64,000 nt of DNA from the NCBI GenBank assembly GCA_019639155.1, contig JAHBSJ010000001.1:421948-485947 (forward strand), written 5' to 3'. Source of the DNA: Acidobacteriota bacterium. Lineage in GTDB: Bacteria > Acidobacteriota > Blastocatellia > Pyrinomonadales > Pyrinomonadaceae. The notes beneath the pieces were generated by a model. That model searched no databases. It was given only the letters and a program-made list of their open reading frames with translations, and was not told where the DNA came from. A program made the position numbers and the translations under genes. Shown piece by piece: positions 1 through 9,640 of this stretch. Position 1 is the first letter of the stretch. The number at the start of each line of letters is the position of its first letter.

Positions 1-370
1 GCGAACGCGGATGGTTTTGCAATGCTTCCTGCAGCTTTTCACCGGTGATCCGTTTGTTAAGGAAAAATGAGATGACGGCCGCGCCGACGATGCCGGAAAT
101 AAGGACAAGCAGGCCGAGTTGAAAACCGAATGCCCAGCCGCTGACGACACCGATAACGTTGGTCGCCAGCAAAGCAAAGCCGCAAAAGAACAGCACAGAG
201 CCGAGAAATACGAAAACCCCGGATTCCCAATTCGCCCGCATCCACTGGCCGATCGGCACGATAAAGCCGATCAGCAACGCGCTTCCTACGATCGGCAGCA
301 GCATCGAAACGATGCCAAGCGGCGTCAAACGGCCGAGTTCGGCTATGTGTTTACGGATGGAATGATACAA
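1..370 (-). CDS. TVP38/TMEM64 (VTT-domain) family membrane protein, 3' end outside window
   Basis: About 123 N-terminal residues are visible; the rest runs off the left edge. Reading leftwards from a TTG codon at 370, the protein has hydrophobic stretches near residues 15-35, 45-70 and 75-98. It includes the SGWAFGFQLG / GIVGAAVISFF pattern typical of VTT (SNARE-associated, DedA-like) inner-membrane proteins. The TTG start is supported by a GGAG box at 379-382, eight bases upstream, and by an in-frame TAG directly before it. VTT proteins are linked to lipid scrambling or transport, but the substrate cannot be told here. Confidence 0.7.
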   Translation of the reverse strand, partial: MYHSIRKHIAELGRLTPLGIVSMLLPIVGSALLIGFIVPIGQWMRANWESGVFVFLGSVLFFCGFALLATNVIGVVSGWAFGFQLGLLVLISGIVGAAVISFFLNKRITGEKLQEALQNHPRS

Positions 371-386
371 CTAAATTTCTCCGCTG

Positions 387-1232
387 CTAACGAGCACGTG
401 TGACGGGAAAGACCTTGCCGTCCGCACGGACAAAGGTGCCCGAATCATAGGATTCGTCGTCAAAGCGGAATTCGTTTCGCCCGCCGCTCTTGTCCTCTTC
501 GGATTCAAATACGTTCGCGTCCTTGTAATAAAAATATTCGACGCCGCTGCCTTTCGCCCAACGGATCTGAAACGCCATTCGGTGCGGGCTGACGGTGCAG
601 GTCGTGTCGCCGACGCGATATTTGCCCTCGAATTCGCCTGAACCGGCGGATGTTTCAGGCGTCGATGCGAGTCTGTCCTTTAGCCAAGCAGCAAGGCCGT
701 CCTTTGGCGAATACATTATGTCGTCGATCTTCCACGAGCCGTTTGCCAGTTTCAGTTTGTAATTGATCGTCACCTTTTCGCCGAAATTCGTGAACGTAAC
801 AGGCAGCGTCGCCGCTTCGCCTTTTATATCTGCTCGGCCAACGGCGAAGTTCTTCAATTGCAGATCCTGCGCGTTATAAAGCGGGTCGGCATCGAAAGAT
901 GCCTCTTCGGCGGAGGCAGACTGCGAATATTTCCAGATCAGGTCCGCGAGAGCTTTAGTGAAATATTTGTCCACGCGGGCACGGTCCTTGGTTTGATAGA
1001 AAGGACTCTTTTTCGCGTCGTGCTGTTTATATAGATCTGCTACGAGAGCTTCGGCTGCCGCCGACTGCGATTCGCCGCCTGCAACGGCGGGCGTCTCCGG
1101 CTCGCTCCTGTCCGACGGATTTGAGGCAACATTGGTATTTGAAACCTCCTTTCTACTCATATCCAGCAAACCGCAGGATGAGCAAAAGAGAAGTGCAAAA
1201 ACAACAGCCGGAACTGAAAACCGAAACAACAT
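387..1232 (-). CDS. DUF3828-like lipoprotein
   Basis: 281 residues from the ATG at 1232. This start puts a hydrophobic segment ending in a lipobox-like FCSSC at the N-terminus, so the product is probably a lipoprotein anchored outside the inner membrane; an in-frame codon at 1310 would bury that signal. After a low-complexity linker (about residues 25-60) comes a domain with conserved features of DUF3828: LVADLYKQHDA, an F..YFTKALADLIW helix, and a beta-rich stretch ending in GSWKIDDIMY. The last 80 residues look like a separate small beta domain. Function unknown. No clear ribosome-binding site is visible. Confidence 0.65.
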   Translation of the reverse strand: MLFRFSVPAVVFALLFCSSCGLLDMSRKEVSNTNVASNPSDRSEPETPAVAGGESQSAAAEALVADLYKQHDAKKSPFYQTKDRARVDKYFTKALADLIWKYSQSASAEEASFDADPLYNAQDLQLKNFAVGRADIKGEAATLPVTFTNFGEKVTINYKLKLANGSWKIDDIMYSPKDGLAAWLKDRLASTPETSAGSGEFEGKYRVGDTTCTVSPHRMAFQIRWAKGSGVEYFYYKDANVFESEEDKSGGRNEFRFDDESYDSGTFVRADGKVFPVTRAR

Positions 1233-1337
1233 TGTGTTTACGATGGTATAAAAGAATGAAGATAGATAGAAACTTCGGTCACGCACAAAAATGCGAGAGC
1301 CGTGAGACACTCTAGAGGGTAGTGGGTAAGCTTGAAT

Positions 1338-1772
1338 CTAGAATCTCAAATTTTCAACAGATCGTTGGTCAAATTTTACAACCAAAGCTTCACACGCTGC
1401 TCTCAGATCGTTCATAGGACCAGTGTCTATTAGGAAGTCATCAAGGACGTAACATGGACGTCGCTTGTCTAAAGTTATGCAAGTGGCTCGCCATGTAACA
1501 ACCATTGATATGGTATATCCGGTCACTTTGCCGCTAACATTGGTGTCCTTCATGGCGATGATCTGTATCTTATGAAAACCATCTTGATCAACAATCTCCA
1601 CGTCTTTTAGTGATCGGATTTCGCGTTTAATGTAACTTTCAATTGTCTGAGCTAGTTCTTTATCCTTAGATTGGACCTCAATCGTCACAGAGGTAACGTA
1701 TTTTGTTTGACCAATAATGGACAAGGAACAGGTCACGACGATAGCCCACGCAAGAAACAGTCTGTTTTTCAT
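1338..1772 (-). CDS. secreted hypothetical protein
   Basis: 144 residues from the ATG at 1772, where a classic signal peptide begins (MKNRLFLAWAIVVTCSLSI, cleavage probably near GQT). The mature part is alternating beta/alpha with a TSVTIEVQSKD strand, an amphipathic helix (ELAQTIESYIKREI) and two cysteines, and resembles the small exported proteins common in this phylum. I do not recognise a named family. Base composition is visibly AT-richer than the genes on either side, as is the following intergenic region, hinting at a different origin. Confidence 0.55.
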   Translation of the reverse strand: MKNRLFLAWAIVVTCSLSIIGQTKYVTSVTIEVQSKDKELAQTIESYIKREIRSLKDVEIVDQDGFHKIQIIAMKDTNVSGKVTGYTISMVVTWRATCITLDKRRPCYVLDDFLIDTGPMNDLRAACEALVVKFDQRSVENLRF

Positions 1773-1814
1773 ATCGCGGTAAAATACCATTGAGAAATTG
1801 CGATGTAAACCCAA

Positions 1815-2216
1815 ACTTTATTCTTTATGAAATGCCAAACGACTACGATGGGTAGTCGAACGGACAATATCGGTGGATTATATGAAAATTAGCTTGCTAA
1901 TTATTTCAATTTATCGTATCTTTATTGTTTGATAATTCCATCGCTCTTTTGTCGACGGTAATTTCGCTTTCGTTGTGAAAGCGTTTAGGAACTCTCGAGA
2001 GGTGGACACGTTAATAACTGTCAGAAGCAGCAAGGGCGTTAGTGCCCATGCTTTCTCGCGTTGGTTCTTCGCTGCAACCGTTACACCGAAAGTCAAAACC
2101 CACCGTTAGATAACTTCTTTTACGATCACCGAGATACTGCGTAAGCAGAGCGTGAGCCTTTGGCCTGCTCGGGCTTCGAACATCTCGCCGATCGATACAA
2201 CAAAAGGTATATACAA
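1815..2216. other. AT-rich intergenic stretch
   Basis: About 400 bases between a leftward hypothetical and the rightward DEAD-box helicase. It is noticeably AT-rich between about 1815 and 1980. A 61-codon leftward frame (1911-2096) has no ribosome-binding site and no recognisable protein features, so I do not call it. The promoters for the two divergent genes should lie here, but no convincing -35/-10 pair stands out. Confidence 0.4.
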
Positions 2217-3410
2217 GTGAATTTTAAAGATCTCGGCCTGCTGCCCGTTTTGACGGAGAAGTGCAGGCAACTGGGTTTTTCAGAGCCTACACCCATACAA
2301 AAGCAGGCCATTCCCATAGTTTTACAGGGCGGTGACATCATCGCTTGTGCCGAGACCGGCACGGGCAAGACCGCGGCATTTTTGCTGCCGTCCATTCAGA
2401 AGCTTATTGAAACCGATACAACGCGGGGAACCCGCATCCTCGTTCTGTCGCCGACTCGTGAACTCGCGACGCAGACCGAAGAGGCCTGCCGGCAATTCGC
2501 GCCAAAGGGCGTAACGTGTACGGCGATCATCGGCGGCTCCGGCTATAAGCGGCAGATGGACGCCCTGAAAAGGTCGCCGAATATCATCATTGCGACGCCC
2601 GGCCGCCTTATCGATCTGATGGATCAGGGACTGGTCGACTTTAGAATGCTTACGACGCTGGTGTTGGACGAAGCTGACCGCATGCTGGACATGGGTTTTC
2701 TGCCTTCGATCAGGCGTATCGTGAATGCTATTCCGAAGAAGCGCCAGACACTTTTCTTCTCGGCGACAATGTCGCCGGAAATAGAAGCGCTTGCGTACAA
2801 GATGCTGACCGACCCGAAGCTGATCGAAGCAAGTCCCCGCGGGCGGGCATCGCAGCTCATCGAACAGACAGCTTATCCCGTTCAGGCAAATTCAAAGATG
2901 GTACTACTGCTGGACCTTCTGGAAAAGGAAGACCTGCGTCGTGTGCTGGTCTTTACTCGCACCAAACGCCAAGCGGACCGGCTTGCACACGTTCTGGAAA
3001 AACGCCAGCACAGCTCGAACCGTATTCACGGCGACCGCTCACAGTCGCAGCGTGACGCTGCATTGAACGGCTTCAGATCGGGCCAAACGAACGTGCTGGT
3101 CGCAACGGACGTCGCCGCACGCGGCATCGATATTGATTCCGTGGCTCACGTGATCAATTACGACATTCCCGTGGTCCCGGAGGACTATGTACACCGTATC
3201 GGCCGGACTGGACGCGCGGGCAACAAGGGCCGTGCTATCACGATATTTACGGCCGCCGAAGAGCACGCGATGCGTGCCATTGAACGCCTGACAGGTGAAA
3301 AGGTCGAACGCGTAATTCACCCCGAACACGGCGGGAACTTTACGGAAGCCCCTAAGACGGAAACCGCCCGGCGGCCGTTTCGCCAATTCGGTTCGCGCCG
3401 CCGCCGATAA
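2217..3410 (+). CDS. DEAD-box ATP-dependent RNA helicase (RhlE-like)
   Basis: 397 residues; the family unwinds short RNA duplexes using ATP. All core motifs are present: Q motif (FSEPTPIQ, 21-28), Walker A AETGTGKT (45-52), PTRELA (79-84), TPGR (127-130), DEAD (151-154), SAT (182-184), ATDVAARGID (296-305) and HRIGRTGRAG (326-335). The C-terminal tail is short and basic (ends RQFGSRRRR), as in RhlE-type enzymes. The GTG at 2217 is chosen because AAAGG lies nine bases upstream and the protein then starts at the usual place before the Q motif. Confidence 0.93.
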   Translation: MNFKDLGLLPVLTEKCRQLGFSEPTPIQKQAIPIVLQGGDIIACAETGTGKTAAFLLPSIQKLIETDTTRGTRILVLSPTRELATQTEEACRQFAPKGVTCTAIIGGSGYKRQMDALKRSPNIIIATPGRLIDLMDQGLVDFRMLTTLVLDEADRMLDMGFLPSIRRIVNAIPKKRQTLFFSATMSPEIEALAYKMLTDPKLIEASPRGRASQLIEQTAYPVQANSKMVLLLDLLEKEDLRRVLVFTRTKRQADRLAHVLEKRQHSSNRIHGDRSQSQRDAALNGFRSGQTNVLVATDVAARGIDIDSVAHVINYDIPVVPEDYVHRIGRTGRAGNKGRAITIFTAAEEHAMRAIERLTGEKVERVIHPEHGGNFTEAPKTETARRPFRQFGSRRRR

Positions 3411-3454
3411 GGCCGCGGCACGCTATTAGTTCGCAGCGATCAGGAGAAATAACA

Positions 3455-3805
3455 ATGAAAACCAAAGCCTATTCAATTGATGACCGGCAAGAAATGATGT
3501 GTTCGCAGTGCGATATCGAACAGGTGCACAAGGTCCTTGCCGTGACCAAACAGGGGACGATCACAAAGGCCGCCTGCGAGACATGCGAGAGTGTGAGTAC
3601 GTTCTCAAGAGGCGTGAAAACGGAATTTGCGACCGGCAAGGGCAAGAACGCTTCGCCGTATGACCGGCTGCGGAAATACCGAAAAGGCCAGGCGATGATG
3701 CACGAGAAATTCGGCCGCGGCGAGGTAACCGCCGTTGTCGAACCGCACAAGATCGACGTTCTATTCGGAAATGAGGTTCGTCGGCTGGTCCACGAGCAAT
3801 CGTAA
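3455..3805 (+). CDS. zinc-ribbon protein with UvrD-tail-like C-terminal segment
   Basis: 116 residues with a good AGGAG box before the ATG. Residues 16-45 hold two CxxC pairs (MCSQCD and ACETCES), consistent with a zinc ribbon. The C-terminal 40 residues (GQAMMHEKFGRGEVTAVVE ... VRRLVHEQ) resemble the small Tudor-like barrel at the end of UvrD/PcrA helicases, a module that contacts RNA polymerase, so a transcription- or RNA-linked role is possible. It lies 44 bases downstream of the RNA helicase and may share its transcript. Function is inferred only from these resemblances. Confidence 0.7.
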   Translation: MKTKAYSIDDRQEMMCSQCDIEQVHKVLAVTKQGTITKAACETCESVSTFSRGVKTEFATGKGKNASPYDRLRKYRKGQAMMHEKFGRGEVTAVVEPHKIDVLFGNEVRRLVHEQS

Positions 3806-3817
3806 GCCGTTGATCCG

Positions 3818-3855
3818 AAAAAAGAAAAGGGTTGACCGCTTGGCCAACCCTTTTC
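3818..3855 (-). terminator. bidirectional intrinsic terminator
   Basis: An 11-bp perfect stem (3824-3834 GAAAAGGGTTG with 3845-3855) and a 10-base loop between two convergent genes. On the minus strand the stem is followed by a run of six T, giving a strong terminator for the DUF883-like gene. On the plus strand the tail is shorter (TTTTCT). Confidence 0.85.
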
Positions 3856-3877
3856 TAACTGAACTGACTCTGCGAAA

Positions 3878-4234
3878 CTACTTTCGCCCGCGGAGCAGCA
3901 ACCCGAGAACCAATCCCACCGCAGCCGAGATGAGGATCGTCTGACCCGGCTTCTGACGTGCAAATTCCTTTGCGTCCTCGACAAGCTCTTTCGGATCTTT
4001 CGAAGATAGGTCCTTGATCTTGTCGCCTGCCTGCGTAAATTTTTCCGATGCGAAATCGCGTGCCTTCTCGGCCGCGTCCTTGATCTGCTGTCCGTATTCC
4101 TGTGCCTGCATTTTGAGGTCTCCTAAAAATTCGTCATTCATCGTGCCATCGCCGAACCCGCCGTTTCCGACCGGGATCAGTCCCTGTTCCAACTCCTTTT
4201 CCGCTTTCTTCACTTCTGCTTCAAATTCTGACAT
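3878..4234 (-). CDS. DUF883/ElaB-YqjD-like small protein with C-terminal membrane anchor
   Basis: 118 residues from the ATG at 4234, preceded by GGAGGA. The N-terminal two thirds is highly charged and helical (VKKAEKELEQG ... QIKDAAEKARDFASEKF), and a single hydrophobic helix (TILISAAVGLVLGLLLRG) closes the protein just before a basic end. This is the layout of DUF883 (ElaB/YqjD) tail-anchored proteins, some of which bind ribosomes in stationary phase. A longer frame back to 4564 exists but would start without a ribosome-binding site inside the divergent promoter region. Confidence 0.75.
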   Translation of the reverse strand: MSEFEAEVKKAEKELEQGLIPVGNGGFGDGTMNDEFLGDLKMQAQEYGQQIKDAAEKARDFASEKFTQAGDKIKDLSSKDPKELVEDAKEFARQKPGQTILISAAVGLVLGLLLRGRK

Positions 4235-4392
4235 TTTCGTATTCCTCCAATAAAAATAGTGATAAAAACTCTCTGCTTTTGATATCCGCCGGATACCATT
4301 TCGGATGAACCGTCGCCGACATTGGTTGTAACGAAATCCGCGGCAAATTGTTCGCCCATTTTTGACGCTGTGATAGACGTCACAAACAAGAA

Positions 4393-4451
4393 TTGACAAA
4401 CATGCATCCAAATGTAATTCTATCACGAAAGATAGTGAGTGCTTACTTACT
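4393..4451 (+). promoter_or_regulatory. tetR promoter and probable TetR-family operator
   Basis: A consensus -35 TTGACA (4393-4398) is followed after 16-17 bases by a weak -10 (around 4415-4421). Just downstream, AGTGAGT (4434-4440) and ACTTACT (4445-4451) form a near-perfect inverted repeat with a 4-base spacer. Its size and placement suit a TetR/AcrR dimer site controlling the regulator and the efflux genes behind it. Confidence 0.55.
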
Positions 4452-4465
4452 TTTAACTTTTTTTG

Positions 4466-5140
4466 ATGGACGAGATCATAAAATGTGACCACACAGGCCG
4501 AATGTCGGGCGACGAGCGCCGCGAGCAGATACTGCGGGCGGCGGTTGAGCTGTTCTCGCAGCACGGCTTTAAGGGCACTACGACGAAGCAGATCGCCGCT
4601 GCGTCGGGCGTTTCAGAGGCAATGGTCTTTCGCCATTTCGCCACAAAAGATGAACTGTACGGAGCCATCATCCACGCAAAAGCGTGCATCGACGGTGTGA
4701 ATAAGTTTCCGTGGGACGGCGATCCCGTTGTGCTTAAAGCCCTCGCCGAAAAGGACGACCACGCTTTCTTTGCAGGCGTGGCGCTTGCGGCACTGAACAA
4801 GCACCAGGAAGACGTCGCGTTCATGCGGCTGCTTTTTTATTCGGCTCTGGAAGAGCACGATCTGGCGGAACGTTTTTTCCACGAATTCGTTGAACAGGTC
4901 TATGAGTTTCTCGGCGGCTACATTGAGCGCCGGCAGAAAGACGGCGTTTTTCGTGCTGTCGATCCGCGGATCGTTGTCAGGTCATTTTTGGGTATGTTGA
5001 TACATCACTCGCTAAACAACATTCTCTGGGACAAGAATCGGGTAATACTCGATATCCCGAACGAGGAGGCGGCAAAGAATTTTGCGGACATATTGCTCCG
5101 CGGAGTATCTGCCGGGAATTCGGAGGCGAAGCGCAAATGA
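4466..5140 (+). CDS. TetR/AcrR family transcriptional regulator of the adjacent efflux operon
   Basis: 224 residues. Residues about 18-62 form the TetR helix-turn-helix (REQILRAAVELFSQHGFKG, TTKQIAAASGVSEAMVFRHF, then ATKDELY). The remainder is the helical ligand-binding and dimer domain. An alternative ATG at 4502 would start closer to the domain; neither has a strong ribosome-binding site. The stop overlaps the start of the membrane-fusion gene (ATGA at 5137-5140), so the regulator is translationally coupled to the pump. By analogy with AcrR/MexR-type systems it should repress the operon until a pump substrate binds. Confidence 0.9.
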   Translation: MDEIIKCDHTGRMSGDERREQILRAAVELFSQHGFKGTTTKQIAAASGVSEAMVFRHFATKDELYGAIIHAKACIDGVNKFPWDGDPVVLKALAEKDDHAFFAGVALAALNKHQEDVAFMRLLFYSALEEHDLAERFFHEFVEQVYEFLGGYIERRQKDGVFRAVDPRIVVRSFLGMLIHHSLNNILWDKNRVILDIPNEEAAKNFADILLRGVSAGNSEAKRK

Positions 5141-6435
5141 GAGGAAAGTTCGGCGCAATCATTTTGATCACCGCGGCAGCGATAGCATCGATAGCAGCGG
5201 CCGCATGCGGAACCGGCAACAAGGCTGATAATGCGAATTCATCGGCAGCAACGCCGACGACCGTTGCGGTGGAGACCGCGCAGGCCACAGTTCGGCAGAT
5301 ACCGAAATATTTCGAAGCGACAGGAACGCTCGCCAGCGATGCAGCTACAGATGTGGCTCCGGTGATCGGCGGCAAGATCGTCGAAGTGAATTTCGACGTC
5401 GGAAGTTACGTCGAGAAAGGCAGCGTGCTCGTCCGTTTGGACGACCGCGACGCACGCATTCGCGTCGAACAGGCCGAGGCTCAGGTCGAACAACAGAAGA
5501 AAGCGGTAAATCAGGCAGTCGCCGCTCTTCGGCAGGCTCAGATCCGTCTCGGCGTGCGTGACGGTGAGACATTCGACATCGAAAAGTTCTCGCAGGTGAT
5601 ATCAACGCGGGCGAATTTGGAACTCGCCGAGAAAGAGCTTGCCCGTGCCGAAAGGCTCTACGCAACCGAGGACATTTCGCGTTCGCTGCTCGACCAGCGT
5701 CGAGCACAGCGTGACGCACTTATTGGACAGCTTGCCGAAGCACGGTCGAATGCGGCAGTCGCGGTGAAAGCGATAACCGCCGCCGAAACCGCCGTCGTTT
5801 CAGCACGCGCAGCCGTCAACACCGCACAGACGCAGGTCGATCAGGCTCGAAAGTCTCTTTCGGATACCGTCATAACCGCACCTATCAGCGGTTACATCTC
5901 AGAACGCGTCGCCGATCCCGGCGAATTTGTAACGCCGAACGCACCGAATACAAAGGTCGCAACGATCGTCCGCACCGGCACTCTGCGATTGAAGATCGAT
6001 GTTCCTGAACAATCCATCGGTAATGTGAAGGTCGGCCAGAGCATCTCGATGCAGACCAGTGCTTATCCCGACCGCAATTTTGCGGGCCGCGTAGTACGCA
6101 TGCTGCCGACACTGAACGCACAGGCACGGTCATTGACGGTCGAGGCTGAAGTGCCGAACACCGAAGGCTTGCTCAGGCCGGGCCAATTTGCCGTTGTGCG
6201 AATCACTCAAGCGGAACCTGAGAATGCAGTGATGGTTCCGGTCGCGGCGGTCAAGACCGAGGGCGATGTGAACAAGGTATTTATCATCCGCGAAGGAGCA
6301 GCACGCGAGCAGATCGTTCAGCTCGGGCTGCTCGAAGATCGAATGATACAGATCAAATCCGGCATTGCGGAGGGTGATGCCGTCGCCATTACAAATCTCG
6401 ATTCACTTTTCGACGGAGTCTTCGTCGCCCAATAA
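5137..6435 (+). CDS. RND efflux periplasmic adaptor (membrane fusion protein)
   Basis: 432 residues. A lipoprotein signal ends in AAAC (Cys24), anchoring it to the inner membrane. The barrel-sandwich half-motif PVIGGKIVEVNFDVGSYVEKG lies near residues 72-92, a long coiled-coil hairpin runs from about 108 to 235, and the second lipoyl half and beta-barrel (ITAPISGYISERVADPGEF) follow. This is the HlyD/AcrA layout. It bridges the RND pump to the TolC-like channel encoded directly downstream. It overlaps the tetR stop by four bases, and the permease starts 26 bases after its end. Confidence 0.93.
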   Translation: MRGKFGAIILITAAAIASIAAAACGTGNKADNANSSAATPTTVAVETAQATVRQIPKYFEATGTLASDAATDVAPVIGGKIVEVNFDVGSYVEKGSVLVRLDDRDARIRVEQAEAQVEQQKKAVNQAVAALRQAQIRLGVRDGETFDIEKFSQVISTRANLELAEKELARAERLYATEDISRSLLDQRRAQRDALIGQLAEARSNAAVAVKAITAAETAVVSARAAVNTAQTQVDQARKSLSDTVITAPISGYISERVADPGEFVTPNAPNTKVATIVRTGTLRLKIDVPEQSIGNVKVGQSISMQTSAYPDRNFAGRVVRMLPTLNAQARSLTVEAEVPNTEGLLRPGQFAVVRITQAEPENAVMVPVAAVKTEGDVNKVFIIREGAAREQIVQLGLLEDRMIQIKSGIAEGDAVAITNLDSLFDGVFVAQ

Positions 6436-6461
6436 CGGAAAAGGACCACACGTAGAATTGT

Positions 6462-9400
6462 ATGCAGTGGCTGGCTGAAATTTGCGTAAAAAGACCGGTT
6501 TTCGCGACGATGCTCATTTTGTCGCTGGTCGTAGTGGGCGCCTTTTCGTTCATGAGCCTCGGCGTCGATCTTTTCCCAAAGATCGATTTCCCGACCATTA
6601 CCGTAACGGTGACCAATCCCGGCGCTTCGCCTGAAGAGATCGAGACCGAGATCACCGACAAGATCGAAGAGGCCGTTAATACGATCAGCGGTATCGACGA
6701 GATGCGTTCGACGTCGCTCGAGGGCGTGTCGCAGGTCTTCGTGCAATTCATCCTTGAAAAGGACGTCAACATCGCCGCACAAGAGGTCGAGAACCGCGTC
6801 CAGAGCGTCATACCGCGGCTGCCGGAAACGGCGGAACGGCCGACCGTACAGAAACTTGATACCGACGCGGCCCCCGTTCTGCGAATTTCGATCTCCGCAC
6901 CGAAGTCGCTCCGAGAAGTAACTGAGGTCGCCAAAAAGCAGGTCAAAGAACGAATTCAATCCATCAACGGCGTCGGCCAGGTGACCATCATCGGCGGCGT
7001 CGAGCGGCAAATTCATGTCTGGATCGATCCGGACAAACTGCGTGCATACAACGTAACGCCGGCCGAGGTTTCGGGAGCTCTTCGGATACAGAACGTCGAA
7101 TTTCCCAGCGGCCGGCTGGACGAAGGCCAGCGTGAGACCGCGGTTCGGACCATCGGCAAAATTCAAAAGCCGGAAGAGTTTGAAAACGTCGTCGTCGCCA
7201 CACGCGGCGGCTATCAGGTCAAGGTGAAAGACCTCGGCTATGTCGAGGACGGAGCGGAAGAGCCGCGTTCTGAAGCTCGCCTGAACGGCCAGCCCGCAGT
7301 AACGCTGATCGTCTCGAAACAGTCCGGACAAAACACTGTCGCTGTCGCCGAAGAGATAAAGGAACGCCTGAAAGAGATCGAGCCGACGCTGCCGCCTGAG
7401 TTTCAGATGCGGATCATCGGCGACAACTCGATCTTTATCAAAAATGCGGTCGGTGCACTCGAGGAACATCTGACCATCGGCTCGCTGCTGGCGTCGATCG
7501 TCGTTTTCTTTTTCCTGTGGAATTTCCGCGCCACGTTCATCGCCGCACTCGCCATCCCAACGTCGATCATCGCAACCTTCGCTCTGATGTATGCGATGGG
7601 CTACACGCTGAATTCCATCACGATGCTGTCGCTGACGCTGATGGTCGGTATCGTGATCGACGACGCGATCATCGTGCTTGAGAACATCTACCGGTTTGTC
7701 GAAGAAAAAGGGATGAACCCGTATCAGGCGGCGATCGAAGGCACACGCGATATCGGGCTCGCCGTACTGGCGACGACGCTTTCGCTGATGGCCGTGTTCG
7801 TACCGATCGGCTTTATGCAGGGTATCGTTGGGCGTTTCATGTCTTCGTTCGGCCTAACGGCGTCGTTCGCGGTCGGCGTGTCGCTGATCGTTTCGTTCAC
7901 GCTGACGCCGATGCTCGCCGCGAGGCTGATCAAGCACAAAACAAAAACGGCGGGCATCGCAGAACAAGAAGAAAAGGCCGCCGCTAAGAGCAAGGAACGC
8001 GGTTGGTTCCGGTATCTGGATGCGACCTACACCTATCTGCTCAAGTTCGCGATGGGGCATCGCTGGGTGATCGTCACTGTCTGCATCTTGGTTTTCCTGA
8101 GTATCGTGCCGCTTTTCATTTTCGTCGGAAAGAATTTTCTGCCGGTTGACGATCAATCACAGTTCGAGATCCAGGTGCGGGCTCCGGAAGGCACAAGCCT
8201 CGGTGCAACGTCGCAGATATTTGAACGCATCGCATCGGAAGTGCGAAAGATGCCGGGCGTTACCGATACGCTCGCGACCGTCGGCGGCGGTACGCAGCTC
8301 GTCGTAAATTCGGGCACCATTTATGTAAAACTCGCCGACATCAAGGACCGCACAAAGTCGCAGGAAGATATGATGGCAGAGGCCCGCGAAGTGCTGGCAC
8401 AGTTTCCGCCGGAGCTTCGAACGGCGGTCCAGCAGGTTCAGGCATTTTCCGGCGGCGGTTTCCGCAACGCTAACGTGCAGTTCCTGATCGCGGGTCCCGA
8501 TCTGAAAAAACTCGAAGAGTATTCCGAGAAGATCCTTGCGAAAATGAAGACAGTGCCGGACGCGGTGGACGTGGATTCGACGCTGATCGCCGGCAAACCC
8601 GAGCTGCAGCTTGAGGTCGACCGAGACACTGCAGCGGACCTCGGCGTACGCATCGGTGACGTTTCGCAGGCATTGAACACCCTGGTCGCGGGCCAAGAAG
8701 CGACGACGTTCAACAGCGGCAGCGACCAATACAGCGTTCGAGTGCGGGCGATAAATACGTTCCGTACCGATGTCGAAGGCCTGAAACGCCTGATCGTCCC
8801 GTCGTCAAAGCTCGGCTGGGTGACCTTGGACCGCGTCATTACGGTCAAAGAAGGTACAAGCCCCAGTTCGATCGACCGTACGAACCGCCAGCGTCAGGTC
8901 ACGCTGCTCGCAAACACACGTCCCGGCGGCTCCGCGGCGAGCATTACATCGGCGATCGACAGCTACGTAAACGAGCTGAACCTGCCCGACGAATACAAGA
9001 CCGGCTACGTCGGCCAATCGAAAGAAATGGGGAAGGCGGGCTTCTATTTTCTGCTGGCGTTCGTGCTGTCGTTCATTTTCATGTACATCGTGCTCGCTGC
9101 GCAGTTCGAATCGTTCATCCATCCCGTGACTATCTTGCTGACGCTGCCGCTCGCTATTCCGTTCGGGATCTTGAGCCTGCTGATCGCGGGGCAAACGGTG
9201 AACATCTTCTCCGGACTCGGCGTCCTGTTGCTGTTCGGCGTAGTGAAAAAGAACGCCATTCTGCAGATCGACCACACAAACAGCCTGCGTTCGACAGGCC
9301 TGTCGCGGTACGACGCCATTATTCAGGCGAACCGCGACCGCCTGCGGCCGATCCTGATGACGACCATCGCACTCGTAGCGGGGATGATGCCGCTAGTGCT

Positions 9401-9632
9401 GGCGACCGGCGCCGGTTCGGGCACGAACCGCTCGATCGGAGTTCTCGTGGTCGGCGGACAGTCGCTGTGTCTGCTGCTGACGCTGCTCGCGGTTCCCGTT
9501 TTTTATTCGATCTTTGACGACCTCTCCGAAATGCGGATCTTTAGCTCGATCGGACGGTTCGGTGAAAGATTGTTCTCAACAGTCAAACGGCGCACCGCCG
9601 CGACGGCAAGTTCCATTATCGGGAGGCAATAG
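6462..9632 (+). CDS. RND efflux transporter permease (AcrB/MexB family)
   Basis: 1056 residues, the usual size for this family. A single N-terminal membrane helix (about 12-30) is followed by a large periplasmic porter domain, six membrane helices, a second porter domain and six more helices. The proton-relay aspartate pair is present as [13 protein letters not shown] (Asp400/Asp401), as is the matching lysine in GVVKKNAIL (about 929-930). The protein exports small molecules using the proton gradient, together with its adaptor and TolC. Substrates cannot be read from the sequence. It lies between the adaptor and tolC genes, with 8 bases to the latter. Confidence 0.96.
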   Translation: MQWLAEICVKRPVFATMLILSLVVVGAFSFMSLGVDLFPKIDFPTITVTVTNPGASPEEIETEITDKIEEAVNTISGIDEMRSTSLEGVSQVFVQFILEKDVNIAAQEVENRVQSVIPRLPETAERPTVQKLDTDAAPVLRISISAPKSLREVTEVAKKQVKERIQSINGVGQVTIIGGVERQIHVWIDPDKLRAYNVTPAEVSGALRIQNVEFPSGRLDEGQRETAVRTIGKIQKPEEFENVVVATRGGYQVKVKDLGYVEDGAEEPRSEARLNGQPAVTLIVSKQSGQNTVAVAEEIKERLKEIEPTLPPEFQMRIIGDNSIFIKNAVGALEEHLTIGSLLASIVVFFFLWNFRATFIAALAIPTSIIATFALMYAMGYTLNSITMLSLTLMVGIVIDDAIIVLENIYRFVEEKGMNPYQAAIEGTRDIGLAVLATTLSLMAVFVPIGFMQGIVGRFMSSFGLTASFAVGVSLIVSFTLTPMLAARLIKHKTKTAGIAEQEEKAAAKSKERGWFRYLDATYTYLLKFAMGHRWVIVTVCILVFLSIVPLFIFVGKNFLPVDDQSQFEIQVRAPEGTSLGATSQIFERIASEVRKMPGVTDTLATVGGGTQLVVNSGTIYVKLADIKDRTKSQEDMMAEAREVLAQFPPELRTAVQQVQAFSGGGFRNANVQFLIAGPDLKKLEEYSEKILAKMKTVPDAVDVDSTLIAGKPELQLEVDRDTAADLGVRIGDVSQALNTLVAGQEATTFNSGSDQYSVRVRAINTFRTDVEGLKRLIVPSSKLGWVTLDRVITVKEGTSPSSIDRTNRQRQVTLLANTRPGGSAASITSAIDSYVNELNLPDEYKTGYVGQSKEMGKAGFYFLLAFVLSFIFMYIVLAAQFESFIHPVTILLTLPLAIPFGILSLLIAGQTVNIFSGLGVLLLFGVVKKNAILQIDHTNSLRSTGLSRYDAIIQANRDRLRPILMTTIALVAGMMPLVLATGAGSGTNRSIGVLVVGGQSLCLLLTLLAVPVFYSIFDDLSEMRIFSSIGRFGERLFSTVKRRTAATASSIIGRQ

Positions 9633-9640
9633 GGCACGAA

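Noticed and set aside
1911..2096. 61-codon leftward frame in the AT-rich gap
   Set aside because: No ribosome-binding site, no signal peptide and no recognisable pattern.
6318..7469. 383-codon leftward open frame opposite the RND permease
   Set aside because: It is antisense to a complete, well-conserved permease and its translation shows no family pattern; long antisense frames are expected from the codon bias here.
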